A stretch of DNA of 37,036 nucleotides from Flavobacteriaceae bacterium. GTDB lineage: Bacteria > Bacteroidota > Bacteroidia > Flavobacteriales > Flavobacteriaceae. Shown here one piece after another: positions 1 through 8,327 of this stretch (position 1 is the stretch's first letter; every line of letters starts with the position of its first letter). Position numbers and translations under genes: made by a program. The stretch spans positions 1 through 37,036 of the forward strand of contig JABSPM010000024.1 in NCBI GenBank assembly GCA_013215095.1, read 5' to 3'. The notes below the pieces were generated by a model. That model was not told where the DNA came from. It saw only the letters and a program-made list of their open reading frames with translations, and made no database searches.

Positions 1-203
1 CGTAAAAAATCTTCTTTTGCCTTGGCATATGTCTCCATATCTTTCCAGGTATCTGCTGCGCAAATCACTGAAATTATACCAATGAGAAGGATGTCGTCTA
101 ATCTGTGAAGCTTGTTTAGATCGCTTCTAGGATCGTCTATTTGGCTAAAAATAGACCTAAAGTTGCTAGTTGTTTTCAAAGTATTTAAAATGTTGATTGT
201 CAA
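1..203 (-). CDS. ISAs1-family transposase, N-terminal part (runs off left edge)
   Basis: Only the first roughly 68 codons are inside the window. The conceptual translation holds FSQIDDPR, KLHRLDDILLIGIISVICAA and DTWKDMETYAKAKEDFL, the characteristic N-terminal block of ISAs1/H-repeat transposases (DDE_Tnp_1-associated domain). No ATG is available; the frame opens at a TTG at 201-203, which I take as the start, but ATT or ATA upstream cannot be excluded. Upstream, the sequence TGCCCTG at 311-317 (CAGGGCA on the element's strand) may be the terminal inverted repeat, because at 318 the sequence changes to something resembling an attC-like site. The catalytic DDE residues lie outside the window, so I cannot say whether the element is intact. 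Confidence 0.75.
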   Translation of the reverse strand, partial: MTINILNTLKTTSNFRSIFSQIDDPRSDLNKLHRLDDILLIGIISVICAADTWKDMETYAKAKEDFL

Positions 204-753
204 TATAATATACTGAAAATCAACCACAAAAACAACTAATAATCGATTGAAATTCAATTGTTTGTCTTAAATTTAATAACTCTAATTTTTTACTGTAAAA
301 AGTATGAGTTTGCCCTGTTGCGAAAGTCCACACGGACTTTCTATTGTGATTTATTTGCTAAATTTAGAGCTTAAACACGCAACGAGATCGTGGTGTACCA
401 AGCAAGCAAAAGTCTGTAAATTAATAGGTTTTGTAAACTGGATTTAAGAACCAATCCTACCAACGTCGATGTATAGAAGTAGGCGTTAAACCATCATCAT
501 TTATCGTTGTTCTAAAGATAAAATTGTAGGTGTCACAGGAACACTATTTATTCTGTTTTTAGGGTATCCATTTTATGAAGTCCGAAAAAAAAAAGATTTT
601 AGCAACAAAACTAAAAATGGCATGTAGTGGTTAATAGCAGTACTTTTGTCATTGGAAATATGTATGTTAAACAATCACTGGAAAAATACAGAACAGGAGC
701 ATAGCATGTAGCGCTGACTGCTATAACCAGACAGTAACTAACTAACTAACTAA
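204..753. other. Intergenic: probable IS end, half attC-like site, no gene
   Basis: I see no credible coding sequence here. 204-317 is probably the upstream end of the ISAs1-type element. 318-400 matches half of an attC-like site (listed separately). The remainder has a short open stretch at about 494-620 with a hydrophobic patch (TLFILFLGYPFYEV) but no start codon and a stop immediately before it; it could be a decayed membrane-protein gene, but the evidence is too thin to call. The region ends in a TAAC tetranucleotide repeat that overlaps the end of the ACMS decarboxylase gene. Confidence 0.6.
318..400 (+). repeat. Orphan half attC-like site next to the IS
   Basis: A perfect hairpin GAAAGTCC-acac-GGACTTTC lies at 322-341, followed by TATTGTGATTTATTTGCTAAATT and, about 20 bp on, AAACACGCAACGAGATC. 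The reverse complement of the site at 35614-35751 reads hairpin, TATTCGGTTTGTATTTGC, TAAATTAGG, then AAACCACGCAACTAATC: the same order and mostly the same bases. The other half is missing exactly where the CAGGG-type IS end begins, which suggests that the IS inserted into the site. The orientation is opposite to the array at 30-37 kb. Confidence 0.55.
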
Positions 754-762
754 CTAACTAAG
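735..762. repeat. TAAC tetranucleotide tandem repeat (6 units plus TAAG)
   Basis: Six consecutive TAAC units at 735-758 are followed by TAAG. On the minus strand this is (GTTA)n, and the TAG stop codon of the ACMS decarboxylase gene (754-756) lies inside it. Because a tetranucleotide array of this kind presents TAG in every frame within 12 bp, slippage could alter at most the last residues. Confidence 0.9.
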
Positions 763-1839
763 TATTTTGTTAACCAAATCTTGCTTTGCAGCAGTATCAT
801 CACCAAACAACCATCGTAGTACATTATCTTCCCACATTTCGTCTTTTTCCTTATCCGTAATAATAGCCCTATCAATAGCTAAATCTAAAATTTTACCAGG
901 ATAAGAAGACTGTCTATCACTCTCCATTTCACCTAATGGATAAGGGTCATCTAGTCCAATTAATATTTGGTTAGAGCCTTGATTTTTAACTAATAATCCT
1001 AATGAGCCTGTGTCATGAACTAAGGTGTCAAAGAAAATATTTTTATGACCTACAGCTTTTCTCGGGTGCTCTTTTCCTTCAAATAAATCTGGGCGACCAT
1101 CAAAGCCTTGAATACGTCTTCCCAAATTCATCTGCGCCAATTGCCCGCCATGTGCAAAACAGATGCGCATGTTAGGATATTTCTCATAGTATCCATTTAA
1201 GGTTAAAAAATGATAAGCGTCAGCACATTGCGCCAACATCCAAATTAAATGAAAACGCCATGATGTATTTTGAAGTTTAATAAATTTTTCACCATCATAT
1301 GGATGAATTTCTACAGCTAAATTGTACTTGTTTGCCAACTCAAAAATAGGTTCGTTTTCCTCGTCAAAAATACAACGCCAAGTTCCAATAGTGTCCATAT
1401 AATGCGTTGGCAAACATAATAAACGCATGCCAAGTTCTTTTACACAACGTTCAATTTCCCAGCAAGCCCCACGCACAAATCCTGGATGTACTACAAAACC
1501 ACAGGTAAATTTACTTGGATTTTCTTCTTGAATACGTGCATTAAAATCATTTTGAAAACGAAGCGCTTGTTTCATTTCTTCCAATCGCAGCCCATTTCCA
1601 TAGAGTTGAGAAAGATTTAGAACAACAGCATGGTCAATATTAAAACGTTCCATCCATTCTAATTTTTCATTTAAGAAAAAACTAGAGTCCGTCACAGGAC
1701 GTCTCCAATCCTTTTGAAGCATGAATTTTTTGTCCTCATCAACCCAAAAAATACCCTTATCTTTCATAAATCTTGGAATTTCATGAGGATAAGGCAATAA
1801 ATGTGAGTGACCGTTAATTCTAAGTTTTCGTTTTGTCAT
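754..1839 (-). CDS. nbaD: 2-amino-3-carboxymuconate-6-semialdehyde decarboxylase (ACMSD)
   Basis: Metal-dependent amidohydrolase-fold decarboxylase that converts ACMS to 2-aminomuconate-6-semialdehyde, committing the kynurenine route to full catabolism rather than quinolinate/NAD. The 361-residue length fits the family. Visible metal and active-site residues are the H-x-H motif in NGHSHLL (His11, His13), His179 in VEIHPYDG, His230 in CFAHGG and Asp297/298 in LIGLDDPYPLGEM; the corresponding block in known ACMSDs contains the metal-binding Asp. It is the last gene of the minus-strand kynurenine operon, 84 bp after the dioxygenase gene that makes its unstable substrate. The start is an ATG. Its stop codon lies in a TAAC microsatellite. 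The product is cytoplasmic. The family assignment is strong from the motifs and from pathway context. Confidence 0.92.
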   Translation of the reverse strand: MTKRKLRINGHSHLLPYPHEIPRFMKDKGIFWVDEDKKFMLQKDWRRPVTDSSFFLNEKLEWMERFNIDHAVVLNLSQLYGNGLRLEEMKQALRFQNDFNARIQEENPSKFTCGFVVHPGFVRGACWEIERCVKELGMRLLCLPTHYMDTIGTWRCIFDEENEPIFELANKYNLAVEIHPYDGEKFIKLQNTSWRFHLIWMLAQCADAYHFLTLNGYYEKYPNMRICFAHGGQLAQMNLGRRIQGFDGRPDLFEGKEHPRKAVGHKNIFFDTLVHDTGSLGLLVKNQGSNQILIGLDDPYPLGEMESDRQSSYPGKILDLAIDRAIITDKEKDEMWEDNVLRWLFGDDTAAKQDLVNKILS

Positions 1840-1923
1840 GTTTGCTCGTGTTACTATAAAAGCACGTGTCTTTATTAGTGGATTAATTTCAATTTAGTAA
1901 ATCGTATTTCGCTATACATAGCG

Positions 1924-2460
1924 TTAATCATCCTGTTGTATTTTTTTTGGTGGTGCCATGGTATGCCCGCATTCCTTACAAGTACGTTTAGCTTCATTAC
2001 CATAATACGCATCGAAAATTATAGGCATGTCTGTTTCAATATTATCAAGGTCAAACTGTTCTCGGTACAATTGTTCGTTGCAGCTTTCGCAGTACCACTC
2101 AAGAGCATCATGCATATCCTCATCCCTAGGGTATTCTATGACCAAACCTACTGTATTGGCATTTCGTTGCGGAGAATGCGGAACCTTTGGAGGTAATAAG
2201 AAAATATCACCTTCTTTAATAACAATATCTTTTGGCTTGCCTTCATCTAAAATTTTCAAAGTCATATCACCTTCCACCTGATAAAAAAATTCGGGTGTTT
2301 CATTGTAATGATAATCTTTTCTACTATTTGGACCACCAACAACCATTACAATAAAATCGCCATCTTTCCAAACGACTTTATTTCCAACAGGTGGCTTTAA
2401 TAATTCTCTATGGTCTTCAATCCATTGTTTAAAATTGATAGGAGTGTGTATTTTACTCAT
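1924..2460 (-). CDS. nbaC: 3-hydroxyanthranilate 3,4-dioxygenase
   Basis: Cupin-fold, Fe(II)-dependent ring-cleaving dioxygenase that turns 3-hydroxyanthranilate into ACMS. At 178 residues it has the usual bacterial length. The iron ligands are visible as His51, Glu57 and His95 (KDYHYNETPEFF and PPKVPHSP), at the numbering known for the Cupriavidus enzyme. A second, rubredoxin-like metal site of bacterial enzymes is present as C124-x2-C127 and C161-x2-C164 (WYCESC, TCKECG). The gene lies between the SDR and ACMSD genes, so the enzyme producing the unstable intermediate and the one consuming it are adjacent. The start is an ATG. A roughly 100-bp palindromic element sits immediately upstream. 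Confidence 0.95.
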   Translation of the reverse strand: MSKIHTPINFKQWIEDHRELLKPPVGNKVVWKDGDFIVMVVGGPNSRKDYHYNETPEFFYQVEGDMTLKILDEGKPKDIVIKEGDIFLLPPKVPHSPQRNANTVGLVIEYPRDEDMHDALEWYCESCNEQLYREQFDLDNIETDMPIIFDAYYGNEAKRTCKECGHTMAPPKKIQQDD

Positions 2461-2474
2461 CTTTATTTGTGTTT

Positions 2475-2574
2475 TGGCGTGTCCTTTCAGATCAGGCTTT
2501 TCGTTATATCTTTTTTATGGTATTACAATCGCTGTAAAGCCATAAAAAAGGATACCACTTCAATCCTTCACGCA
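2475..2574. repeat. Palindromic intergenic element inside the kyn operon
   Basis: The arms TATCTTTTTTATGG (2507-2520) and CCATAAAAAAGGATA (2540-2554) are complementary with one bulge, and inside them TTACA and TGTAA pair again, giving a long hairpin. Flanks GGCGTGTCCTTTCAG on the left and ATCCTTCACGC on the right resemble a dispersed intergenic element I recall from many Flavobacteriia genomes; that resemblance is from memory and was not searched. It lies between the SDR and dioxygenase genes, so it would be transcribed and could stabilise or process the operon mRNA. Confidence 0.7.
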
Positions 2575-2621
2575 AGTTTCTGTTCTTAAAGTTAACAAAT
2601 TGTCTTTAGTATTTTATAGTT

Positions 2622-3404
2622 CTACAAAGATTTTGTACGTCCACCATCAACAGGAAGATTAATTCCATTAATATAAGCCGCGCGCGCACTAGATAAAAAT
2701 GTAATGGCATCTGCAGTTTCTTCTGGTTGTGCAAAACGTTTTGCTGGCACAGCATTTATCATTGCTTCACTTGCTTGGTCTACAGTAACACCAGTTTTAG
2801 AGGATTTGTTTTTAATAATTTCACTCAAACGTTCTGTACCAGTAGCACCTGGAAGCACATTGTTTACAGTAACACCAAAAGCACCCAATTCATTAGCTAA
2901 AGTTTTACTCCAATTTGCCACTGCACCTCTAATTGTGTTGCTTACACCCAAACCATCTAAAGGCTGTTTTACCGAGGTTGAAATCACATTGATAATACGA
3001 CCATAATGCTCCGATTTCATAAATGGAACCACAGCCTGAGCCAGAACATGGTTGCATTTTAAGTGCTGTGTGAATGCACTTTGAAACTCATCCAATCCAG
3101 CAGCAAACACTGGACCTCCTTTTGGACCTCCTGTATTGTTAACCAGTATATGAAATCCGTGATGATTAGCAATGTAAGTATTTACCTTTTCACTTAATTC
3201 TAAAGGGTTAGAAAAATCTGCTACAATATAATCATGTTGTCTTTGTTGCGGTAATTCTGCTAAAGTCGCCTTTAGTTTAGCTTCATTTCGTGCAATTAAA
3301 GTCACTGTTGCACCTTCAGATGCCAATGCTATTGCTGTTGCTTTGCCAATACCCGCAGTACTACCGCAGACCAAAGCATATCTATTGTTTAATTCTAAAT
3401 TCAT
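2622..3404 (-). CDS. SDR-family oxidoreductase-like protein, lacks the canonical Tyr
   Basis: Rossmann-fold short-chain dehydrogenase/reductase of about 260 residues. The cofactor motif is GSTAGIGKA near the N-terminus, then NNTGGPKGG, and VISTS marks the usual catalytic Ser strand. Where the YxxxK motif should be, the sequence reads GVSNTIRGAVANWSKTL, so the catalytic Tyr is absent. A subgroup of FabG-like SDRs shares this SN...R pattern, so this is probably a subfamily trait rather than damage. An extended frame opens at a TTG (3417-3419), but the ATG at 3402-3404 (MNLELNNRYAL) gives the normal SDR N-terminus. It lies between the aldehyde dehydrogenase and dioxygenase genes, but no step of the known pathway requires it; it may act on a side product or be structural. 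Function unknown. Confidence 0.85.
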   Translation of the reverse strand: MNLELNNRYALVCGSTAGIGKATAIALASEGATVTLIARNEAKLKATLAELPQQRQHDYIVADFSNPLELSEKVNTYIANHHGFHILVNNTGGPKGGPVFAAGLDEFQSAFTQHLKCNHVLAQAVVPFMKSEHYGRIINVISTSVKQPLDGLGVSNTIRGAVANWSKTLANELGAFGVTVNNVLPGATGTERLSEIIKNKSSKTGVTVDQASEAMINAVPAKRFAQPEETADAITFLSSARAAYINGINLPVDGGRTKSL

Positions 3405-3512
3405 ATGTGTTTCCCGCAAAAGCAGGTATTTTTATGTTAATTTATTGTGTTATTATAGCTGTCAATACAAAAATAGCTAGCACTTAAATACATACAACAC
3501 GAGAGCGTGTTA
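3405..3512 (-). other. Operon spacer with a hairpin after the dehydrogenase stop
   Basis: AACACG-agag-CGTGTT (3496-3511) forms a 6-bp stem directly after the TGA of the aldehyde dehydrogenase gene; it has no T-tract, so an RNA-processing or stability hairpin is more likely than a terminator. Near 3411-3426 the sequence CCCGCaaaaGCAGG is a degenerate copy of the short hairpin present in the 4953-5037 element. Confidence 0.45.
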
Positions 3513-4952
3513 TCAATATTTTATACAAACATTCTTTGGTTCTGTAAAAAAACGTAAGGCTTCAAAACCACCTTCCCGACCAACACCAGAATCTTTAACA
3601 CCTCCAAAAGGTGTTCGCAAATCGCGCATTAACCATGTGTTTACCCAAACAATACCAGCTTCCAAAGCTTTAGTCATTCGCATCGTGCGTTTGAGGTTGT
3701 TTGTCCAAAGTGTTGCAGATAAGCCATAGTTTACCTTATTGGCCATAGCAAGCACTTCGTCCTCACGTTCAAATGGCATAAGCGTAACTACAGGTCCAAA
3801 TATCTCTTCTTGATTTACACGACATTCATCTGTTGTAACTTCTATTATGGTTGGAGCCATATAGTAACCCTTTTCATAACCCTTAATATTTAAGGAATGT
3901 CCGCCAAAGAGAATTTTGCCTCCTTCTGCTTTTGCTATTTCTACGTATTGCAATACCTTTTCTAGATGCGCTTTAGAGACCAAAGCACCAATTTTACTGT
4001 CCTCAGCCATTGGATGGTTGACTTTCTGATTTGCTACGGCGTTCACAAAATCAGTTTTAAATTGCTCATAGATTGACTTTTCGACAAAAATGCGACTCCC
4101 GCATAAACAAATTTGCCCTTGATTTGCAAATGAGGAACGTACGGTAGTTCTTAACATATCCTCGTAATCACAATCGGCAAATATGATATTTGGGTTTTTA
4201 CCCCCGAGTTCTAAAGATAATTTCTTGAACATTGGTGCAGCAACACGGGCAATATGTGCTCCTGTTGTTGTGCCTCCCGTAAATGAAATGGCTTTAATGT
4301 TTGGGTGTTCTACAATGGCTTGCCCAGTTGTACTACCCAAGCCATGAACAATATTTAAAACACCATTAGGTAAGCCAGCTTCAGTACAAATTTGTCCCAA
4401 AAGATAGGCCGTCATCGGTGTAACTTCACTGGGTTTTGCAATAACGCAGTTTCCAGCAGCAATAGCTGGAGCAATTTTCCATGAAAATAAATATAGCGGA
4501 AGATTCCAAGGACTAATGCAACCCACAACGCCAATAGGCTGTCGTAAGGTGTAATTGATAGCGTTTAGACCTACAGACTCATGGCTTTCACTCGCAAATT
4601 GGGTAATTGCATTTGCAAAAAATCTAAAATTACTCGCTGCTCTTGGGATATCTACAGACTTAGCTAACCACAAAGGTTTTCCGTTGTCTATAGACTCGGC
4701 CTTTGCAAGGCTATCGAGATTAGCTTCAATTAATTCAGATATACGAAGCATGATACGACTACGCACTTCTATATTGGTTTGTGACCACTGCCTAAAGGCT
4801 GATTTGGCACTTTGATAGGCTTGCTCTACATCATTATTAGACGAATTAGGAATTTGTCCATAGACTTCTCCATTAGATGGATTGTAATTGTCAATCCATT
4901 CATTAATGACTGGATTGGTGTATTTGCCGTTTATGTAGTTTTGTATCTTCAT
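3513..4952 (-). CDS. nbaE: 2-aminomuconate-6-semialdehyde dehydrogenase
   Basis: NAD-dependent aldehyde dehydrogenase of 479 residues; by context it oxidises 2-aminomuconate-6-semialdehyde to 2-aminomuconate. Hallmarks are SPWNLPLY in the N-terminal half, FTGGTTTG of the NAD site, LELGGKNP with the general-base Glu248, and NQGQICLCGSR with nucleophile Cys282 (numbered from the chosen start). The ICLCGSRI context is typical of hydroxymuconic/aminomuconic semialdehyde dehydrogenases. The frame can be extended to a TTG at 4968-4970, but that would put the start inside a palindromic element; the ATG at 4950-4952 (MKIQNYINGK) matches the family N-terminus. Close relatives act on 2-hydroxymuconic semialdehyde, so substrate assignment depends on the operon. 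Confidence 0.9.
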   Translation of the reverse strand: MKIQNYINGKYTNPVINEWIDNYNPSNGEVYGQIPNSSNNDVEQAYQSAKSAFRQWSQTNIEVRSRIMLRISELIEANLDSLAKAESIDNGKPLWLAKSVDIPRAASNFRFFANAITQFASESHESVGLNAINYTLRQPIGVVGCISPWNLPLYLFSWKIAPAIAAGNCVIAKPSEVTPMTAYLLGQICTEAGLPNGVLNIVHGLGSTTGQAIVEHPNIKAISFTGGTTTGAHIARVAAPMFKKLSLELGGKNPNIIFADCDYEDMLRTTVRSSFANQGQICLCGSRIFVEKSIYEQFKTDFVNAVANQKVNHPMAEDSKIGALVSKAHLEKVLQYVEIAKAEGGKILFGGHSLNIKGYEKGYYMAPTIIEVTTDECRVNQEEIFGPVVTLMPFEREDEVLAMANKVNYGLSATLWTNNLKRTMRMTKALEAGIVWVNTWLMRDLRTPFGGVKDSGVGREGGFEALRFFTEPKNVCIKY

Positions 4953-5037
4953 ATTTGTCACTCCTGCCAAAGCAGGAATTATTTTAAATTGATAGTCGCG
5001 TTCTTATGGATATCGTAATCACTGCAGAATGACAAAT
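4953..5037. repeat. Short inverted-repeat element filling the deaminase-dehydrogenase gap
   Basis: The ends ATTTGTCA (4953-4960) and TGACAAAT (5030-5037) are perfect inverted repeats, and the homology extends inward (CTCCTGC against the complement of CTGCAGA). A TCCTGC-caaa-GCAGGA hairpin lies at 4962-4977. The element begins at the base after the dehydrogenase ATG and its last base is the first base of the deaminase stop codon, so it occupies essentially the whole gap. It resembles the GTCATTCC...GGAAT type of repetitive extragenic palindrome; this is recall, not a search. Confidence 0.75.
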
Positions 5038-5477
5038 CACGGCTTTTTCTTATAAGCAGTGACTTTGATTTCAATAACCAAATCTGGATGTGGCAATTGA
5101 TGCACAGCTACTGTGGTTCGTGTTGGTCCTGTTTCTTTTTCAAAAAACGCTCCATAAGCTTTATTATAACCAGCAAAATCATTCATGTTTACTAGAAATG
5201 ATGAAACATCAACAACATCTTTAAGTGAGGCACCCACTTTTTTAAGATTGGTATCAATGTTTTTTAAGACTTCTCTTGTTTGTGTTTCGGCACATAATTT
5301 TTTTGTGCCCATTTCATCTATAATTTCAACACCTGCAATCGTATTGTCTGGTCGTCTAGAGCTTGTTCCAGATACAAAAATAAAATCTCCAACAACTTTT
5401 ACATGTGGATAAGCGCCTCTAGGTGTTACTTTTGTTCCTTCGGAAGCATCATGGGTGTTTTCTTCTGTATGATTCAT
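5037..5477 (-). CDS. nbaF: RidA/YjgF-family 2-aminomuconate deaminase
   Basis: A 146-residue single-domain member of the YjgF/YER057c/UK114 (RidA) family. By context it is the 2-aminomuconate deaminase that releases ammonia after the dehydrogenase step, like AmnD/NbaF of aminophenol and nitrobenzoate degraders, which are of similar length. The N-terminus [17 protein letters not shown], the middle [17 protein letters not shown] and the C-terminal [20 protein letters not shown] carry the conserved RidA arginine and glutamate. The start is an ATG. It lies 37 bp after kmo. The family includes generic imine deaminases, so the specific activity is inferred from its position between pathway genes. 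Confidence 0.88.
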   Translation of the reverse strand: MNHTEENTHDASEGTKVTPRGAYPHVKVVGDFIFVSGTSSRRPDNTIAGVEIIDEMGTKKLCAETQTREVLKNIDTNLKKVGASLKDVVDVSSFLVNMNDFAGYNKAYGAFFEKETGPTRTTVAVHQLPHPDLVIEIKVTAYKKKP

Positions 5478-5514
5478 GTTTTTTTATTAATTGTGTTTCT
5501 CTAATTACAACTTA

Positions 5515-6990
5515 CTAGTGATGCATCGTTTTAGCAATTTTGTCATCATCTAAGATGTCATTTGTTTTCTCTAATACTTGATGTAAAACATCTTTTAATT
5601 GTTCTTTTGTCATATCTATCGTGGTCGAAATGGCATTGTCGGTAATCATGTTTAAAATAGCTTTGTCTTGAGCACGACCTCTTGTCATGGCTTCAAAATA
5701 ACCTATGTTTTCGTTAAAGGTGACCATAGAGTATTTAGAAAAGTAGGCATTAGGGAACGCTTTTTCGAACTGCATTTCTAGTTGTCGTTTTTTCTTAAAT
5801 ATTGGATTGGCTACATGGTCGCGCATCTCATAATAGTTTTCTTCCGCAAGTTCTCCAATGGCATCTGCATTCGCTTTTCGAACATGTTCATAGGTTTTAA
5901 ATATCGTTTCCCAATCACCTTCGTGTTTGTCTATAATACCATCTAAAACTGCAACATCTTCAAAAGATGCATTCATGCCTTGGCCATAGAATGGAACTAC
6001 CGCATGCGCAGCGTCTCCAAGAATTAAAGTTTGTCCTTTATAATGCCAAGGAGAACATTTAATGGTGCCTAAAGGTCCCGTTGGATTGTTAGCAAATTCT
6101 TCCGCAATATTTGGGATTAATGCTAATGCATCTGGAAACTGTTCTTGGAAAAAGGCTTTGATTTTATCTTCAGTATCTAAGCCTTTAAAATGATATGTAC
6201 CTTCCTCATGTCCTAAGAATAGTGTCACTGTAAAACTCCCGTCTAAATTAGCTAAAGCTATTAACATATACTCCCCTCGCGGCCAAATGTGCAAATAATC
6301 TTTGCTAATTTGATGTGTCCCATCTGCCGCAGCTGGAATCTCTAATTCTTTATAACCATGAGTTAAAAAGTTTTGAGAAAAGCTAAATAGGAATTTGCGT
6401 TGTAAAAAGTAGCTCTTTCTTAGTTCTGACCCTGCACCATCTGTCCCAAAAATAACATCAGAACTAATGTTAAAACTTGTGTTTGTATTCCTGTCTTTAA
6501 AAGTGACTGTGTTTGTGTCTAAATCTATATTTGTACATTCTTTATTGAAATGAATGTTGAGGTTTTCAAATCTATCCGCTTCCGTGAGAAGCATACCATT
6601 TAGGTCACCTCTAGAAATGGAGTTGATATATTCCCCGTCCCGACCAGAATATTTAGAAGCAAAGGTACGACCTTCGATGTCATGCATTAAACGGCCTTTC
6701 ATAGGAATGCAAATGGCCCTTGCTTTGTCTTCAACTCCTGCTAAACGCAAGGCTCTAAATCCTCTATCTGATAACGCAAGATTTATTGATCTTCCCGCTG
6801 AAATATCTGTAACTCTCAGGTCTGGTCGACTTTCATAAACATTGACGTTATACCCTCTTTGTGCTAATCTTAAGGCTAGGAGTGAACCACATAATCCTGC
6901 ACCAATAACAAGTATGTCCTTAGTAGAGTCTGAATTTTCCAGAGAAGAGAGGTTCTTATCGCTATTGTTGTTTTCTTTTATATCTGTCAT
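5515..6990 (-). CDS. kmo: Kynurenine 3-monooxygenase
   Basis: Class A FAD/NADPH aromatic hydroxylase converting L-kynurenine to 3-hydroxykynurenine. The 491 residues begin with a roughly 25-residue low-complexity lead, then the GxGxxG dinucleotide motif GAGLCG (30-35) and ESRPD at the end of the second beta strand. INLALSDRGFRALR follows, and the second FAD motif GDAAHAVVPFYGQGMNASFED lies in the C-terminal half. These together are specific enough to separate KMO from other flavoprotein hydroxylases. Human and fungal KMOs are membrane anchored at the C-terminus; I see no strong membrane segment here, so it is probably soluble or peripheral. It is second in the operon, 42 bp after kynU. ATG start. 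Confidence 0.95.
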   Translation of the reverse strand: MTDIKENNNSDKNLSSLENSDSTKDILVIGAGLCGSLLALRLAQRGYNVNVYESRPDLRVTDISAGRSINLALSDRGFRALRLAGVEDKARAICIPMKGRLMHDIEGRTFASKYSGRDGEYINSISRGDLNGMLLTEADRFENLNIHFNKECTNIDLDTNTVTFKDRNTNTSFNISSDVIFGTDGAGSELRKSYFLQRKFLFSFSQNFLTHGYKELEIPAAADGTHQISKDYLHIWPRGEYMLIALANLDGSFTVTLFLGHEEGTYHFKGLDTEDKIKAFFQEQFPDALALIPNIAEEFANNPTGPLGTIKCSPWHYKGQTLILGDAAHAVVPFYGQGMNASFEDVAVLDGIIDKHEGDWETIFKTYEHVRKANADAIGELAEENYYEMRDHVANPIFKKKRQLEMQFEKAFPNAYFSKYSMVTFNENIGYFEAMTRGRAQDKAILNMITDNAISTTIDMTKEQLKDVLHQVLEKTNDILDDDKIAKTMHH

Positions 6991-7032
6991 AATTATATAA
7001 TAGTAAATAATTGCTAATTCTCGTTAGGGAGG

Positions 7033-8295
7033 TTAAGATAAAATAGCTTTAAATTTTTCAACCATTCTGTACACATCTTCAAAGCTATTGTACATTGGAA
7101 CAGGAGCACAACGAATGACGTCTGGCTCTCTCCAATCGGTGATGATATGCGCATCAGTCAATCGTTCATGCAAACGTTTATCGGCATCTTTTACCTGAAT
7201 TGAGAGCTGACAACCGCGTTCATCTGGATTTGATGGTGTGATAATTTTTATCTTATCGTTGTGCAGTTGATTGAGCAAAAATTCAAAATAGCCAGTTAAT
7301 TCTTTTGACTTTTTGCATAACGCATCCATTCCAACTTCATTAAACATGTCTAATGATGCTTTTATTGCTGCCATAGATAAAATGGGAGGGTTACTCAATT
7401 GCCATCCTTCCGCGCCAGGGGTAACATCCAAAGGTTGACGCATATTAAATCGTGTTGATTTATTATGGGACCACCAACCAGCAAATCGTTTTAAATCTTT
7501 GTTATGGGCATGTTTTTCATGTACAAATAAACCAGCTAAACTTCCTGGTCCAGAGTTTAAGTATTTATAGGTACACCAAGCTGCAAAGTCTACTCCAGAG
7601 TTGTGTAATTCTGGTTTAATATTTCCTGCACCATGCGCCAAATCAATACCAACCATACAGTGTTTTGCATGCCCTAATTGGGCAATACGCTTGATGTCTA
7701 AATATTGACCTGTGTAATAGTTAACGCCACCAATTAGCAGTAAGGCTATCTCATCACCTTGCTCTTCTAAAATGGATTCTAAATCTTCCATGTTTAAAAG
7801 TGTTTCGCCTGCTCGTGGTTTCCATTCAATTAAGCCCTGAGACACATCAAAACCATGAAATTCTAATTGAGTTTGCACGGCATATCTATCGGATGGAAAA
7901 GCATCGCTTTCTATTACAATTTTATATTTCGTTTTTGTAGGTTGATAAAATGAAACCATTAACAAGTGCAGATTAGTTGTTAAGGTATTCATAGTAACCA
8001 CCTCAATGGGTTTAGCACCAACAATTTTTGCCATAGATTCGGTTAAGAATTCATGATAGGGCATCCAAGGATTTTTAGCTTCGAAATGTCCTTCTACGCC
8101 AAAATTAGCCCAATCTTCTAACTCTTGATTGATGTAATCTTTCGTTGATTTTGGTTGCAATCCCAATGAATTTCCCGTGAAGTATAACCAATCATTACCA
8201 TTGGCATCTTTTGGGATGTGAAACTTAGATCTATAAGAAGCTAGAGGATCTTGCTGGTCTTTTTGTTGTGCGTATTCTAAAGTTGTGTTGTGCAT
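7033..8295 (-). CDS. kynU: Kynureninase
   Basis: PLP-dependent fold-type I hydrolase that cleaves 3-hydroxykynurenine (and kynurenine) to 3-hydroxyanthranilate (or anthranilate) and alanine. At 420 residues it has the usual length. The N-terminal YFTGNSLGLQP motif, the GIDLAHGAGN segment with Asp218, and the PLP lysine Lys244 in CTYKYLNSGPG are all present; WWSHNKSTRFNM near residue 300 is also characteristic. It is the first gene of the minus-strand operon and starts with ATG opposite the divergent iclR gene, so the operon promoter must lie in 8296-8424. Placing KynU before KMO matches the need for 3-hydroxykynurenine turnover, not the order of reactions. Confidence 0.96.
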   Translation of the reverse strand: MHNTTLEYAQQKDQQDPLASYRSKFHIPKDANGNDWLYFTGNSLGLQPKSTKDYINQELEDWANFGVEGHFEAKNPWMPYHEFLTESMAKIVGAKPIEVVTMNTLTTNLHLLMVSFYQPTKTKYKIVIESDAFPSDRYAVQTQLEFHGFDVSQGLIEWKPRAGETLLNMEDLESILEEQGDEIALLLIGGVNYYTGQYLDIKRIAQLGHAKHCMVGIDLAHGAGNIKPELHNSGVDFAAWCTYKYLNSGPGSLAGLFVHEKHAHNKDLKRFAGWWSHNKSTRFNMRQPLDVTPGAEGWQLSNPPILSMAAIKASLDMFNEVGMDALCKKSKELTGYFEFLLNQLHNDKIKIITPSNPDERGCQLSIQVKDADKRLHERLTDAHIITDWREPDVIRCAPVPMYNSFEDVYRMVEKFKAILS

Positions 8296-8327
8296 GACTG
8301 ATAATAAAATCTAAAAAATGATAAATT

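Noticed and set aside
494-620. Open stretch with a hydrophobic segment, possible small membrane protein
   Set aside because: No start codon, stop codon immediately upstream and no recognisable family.
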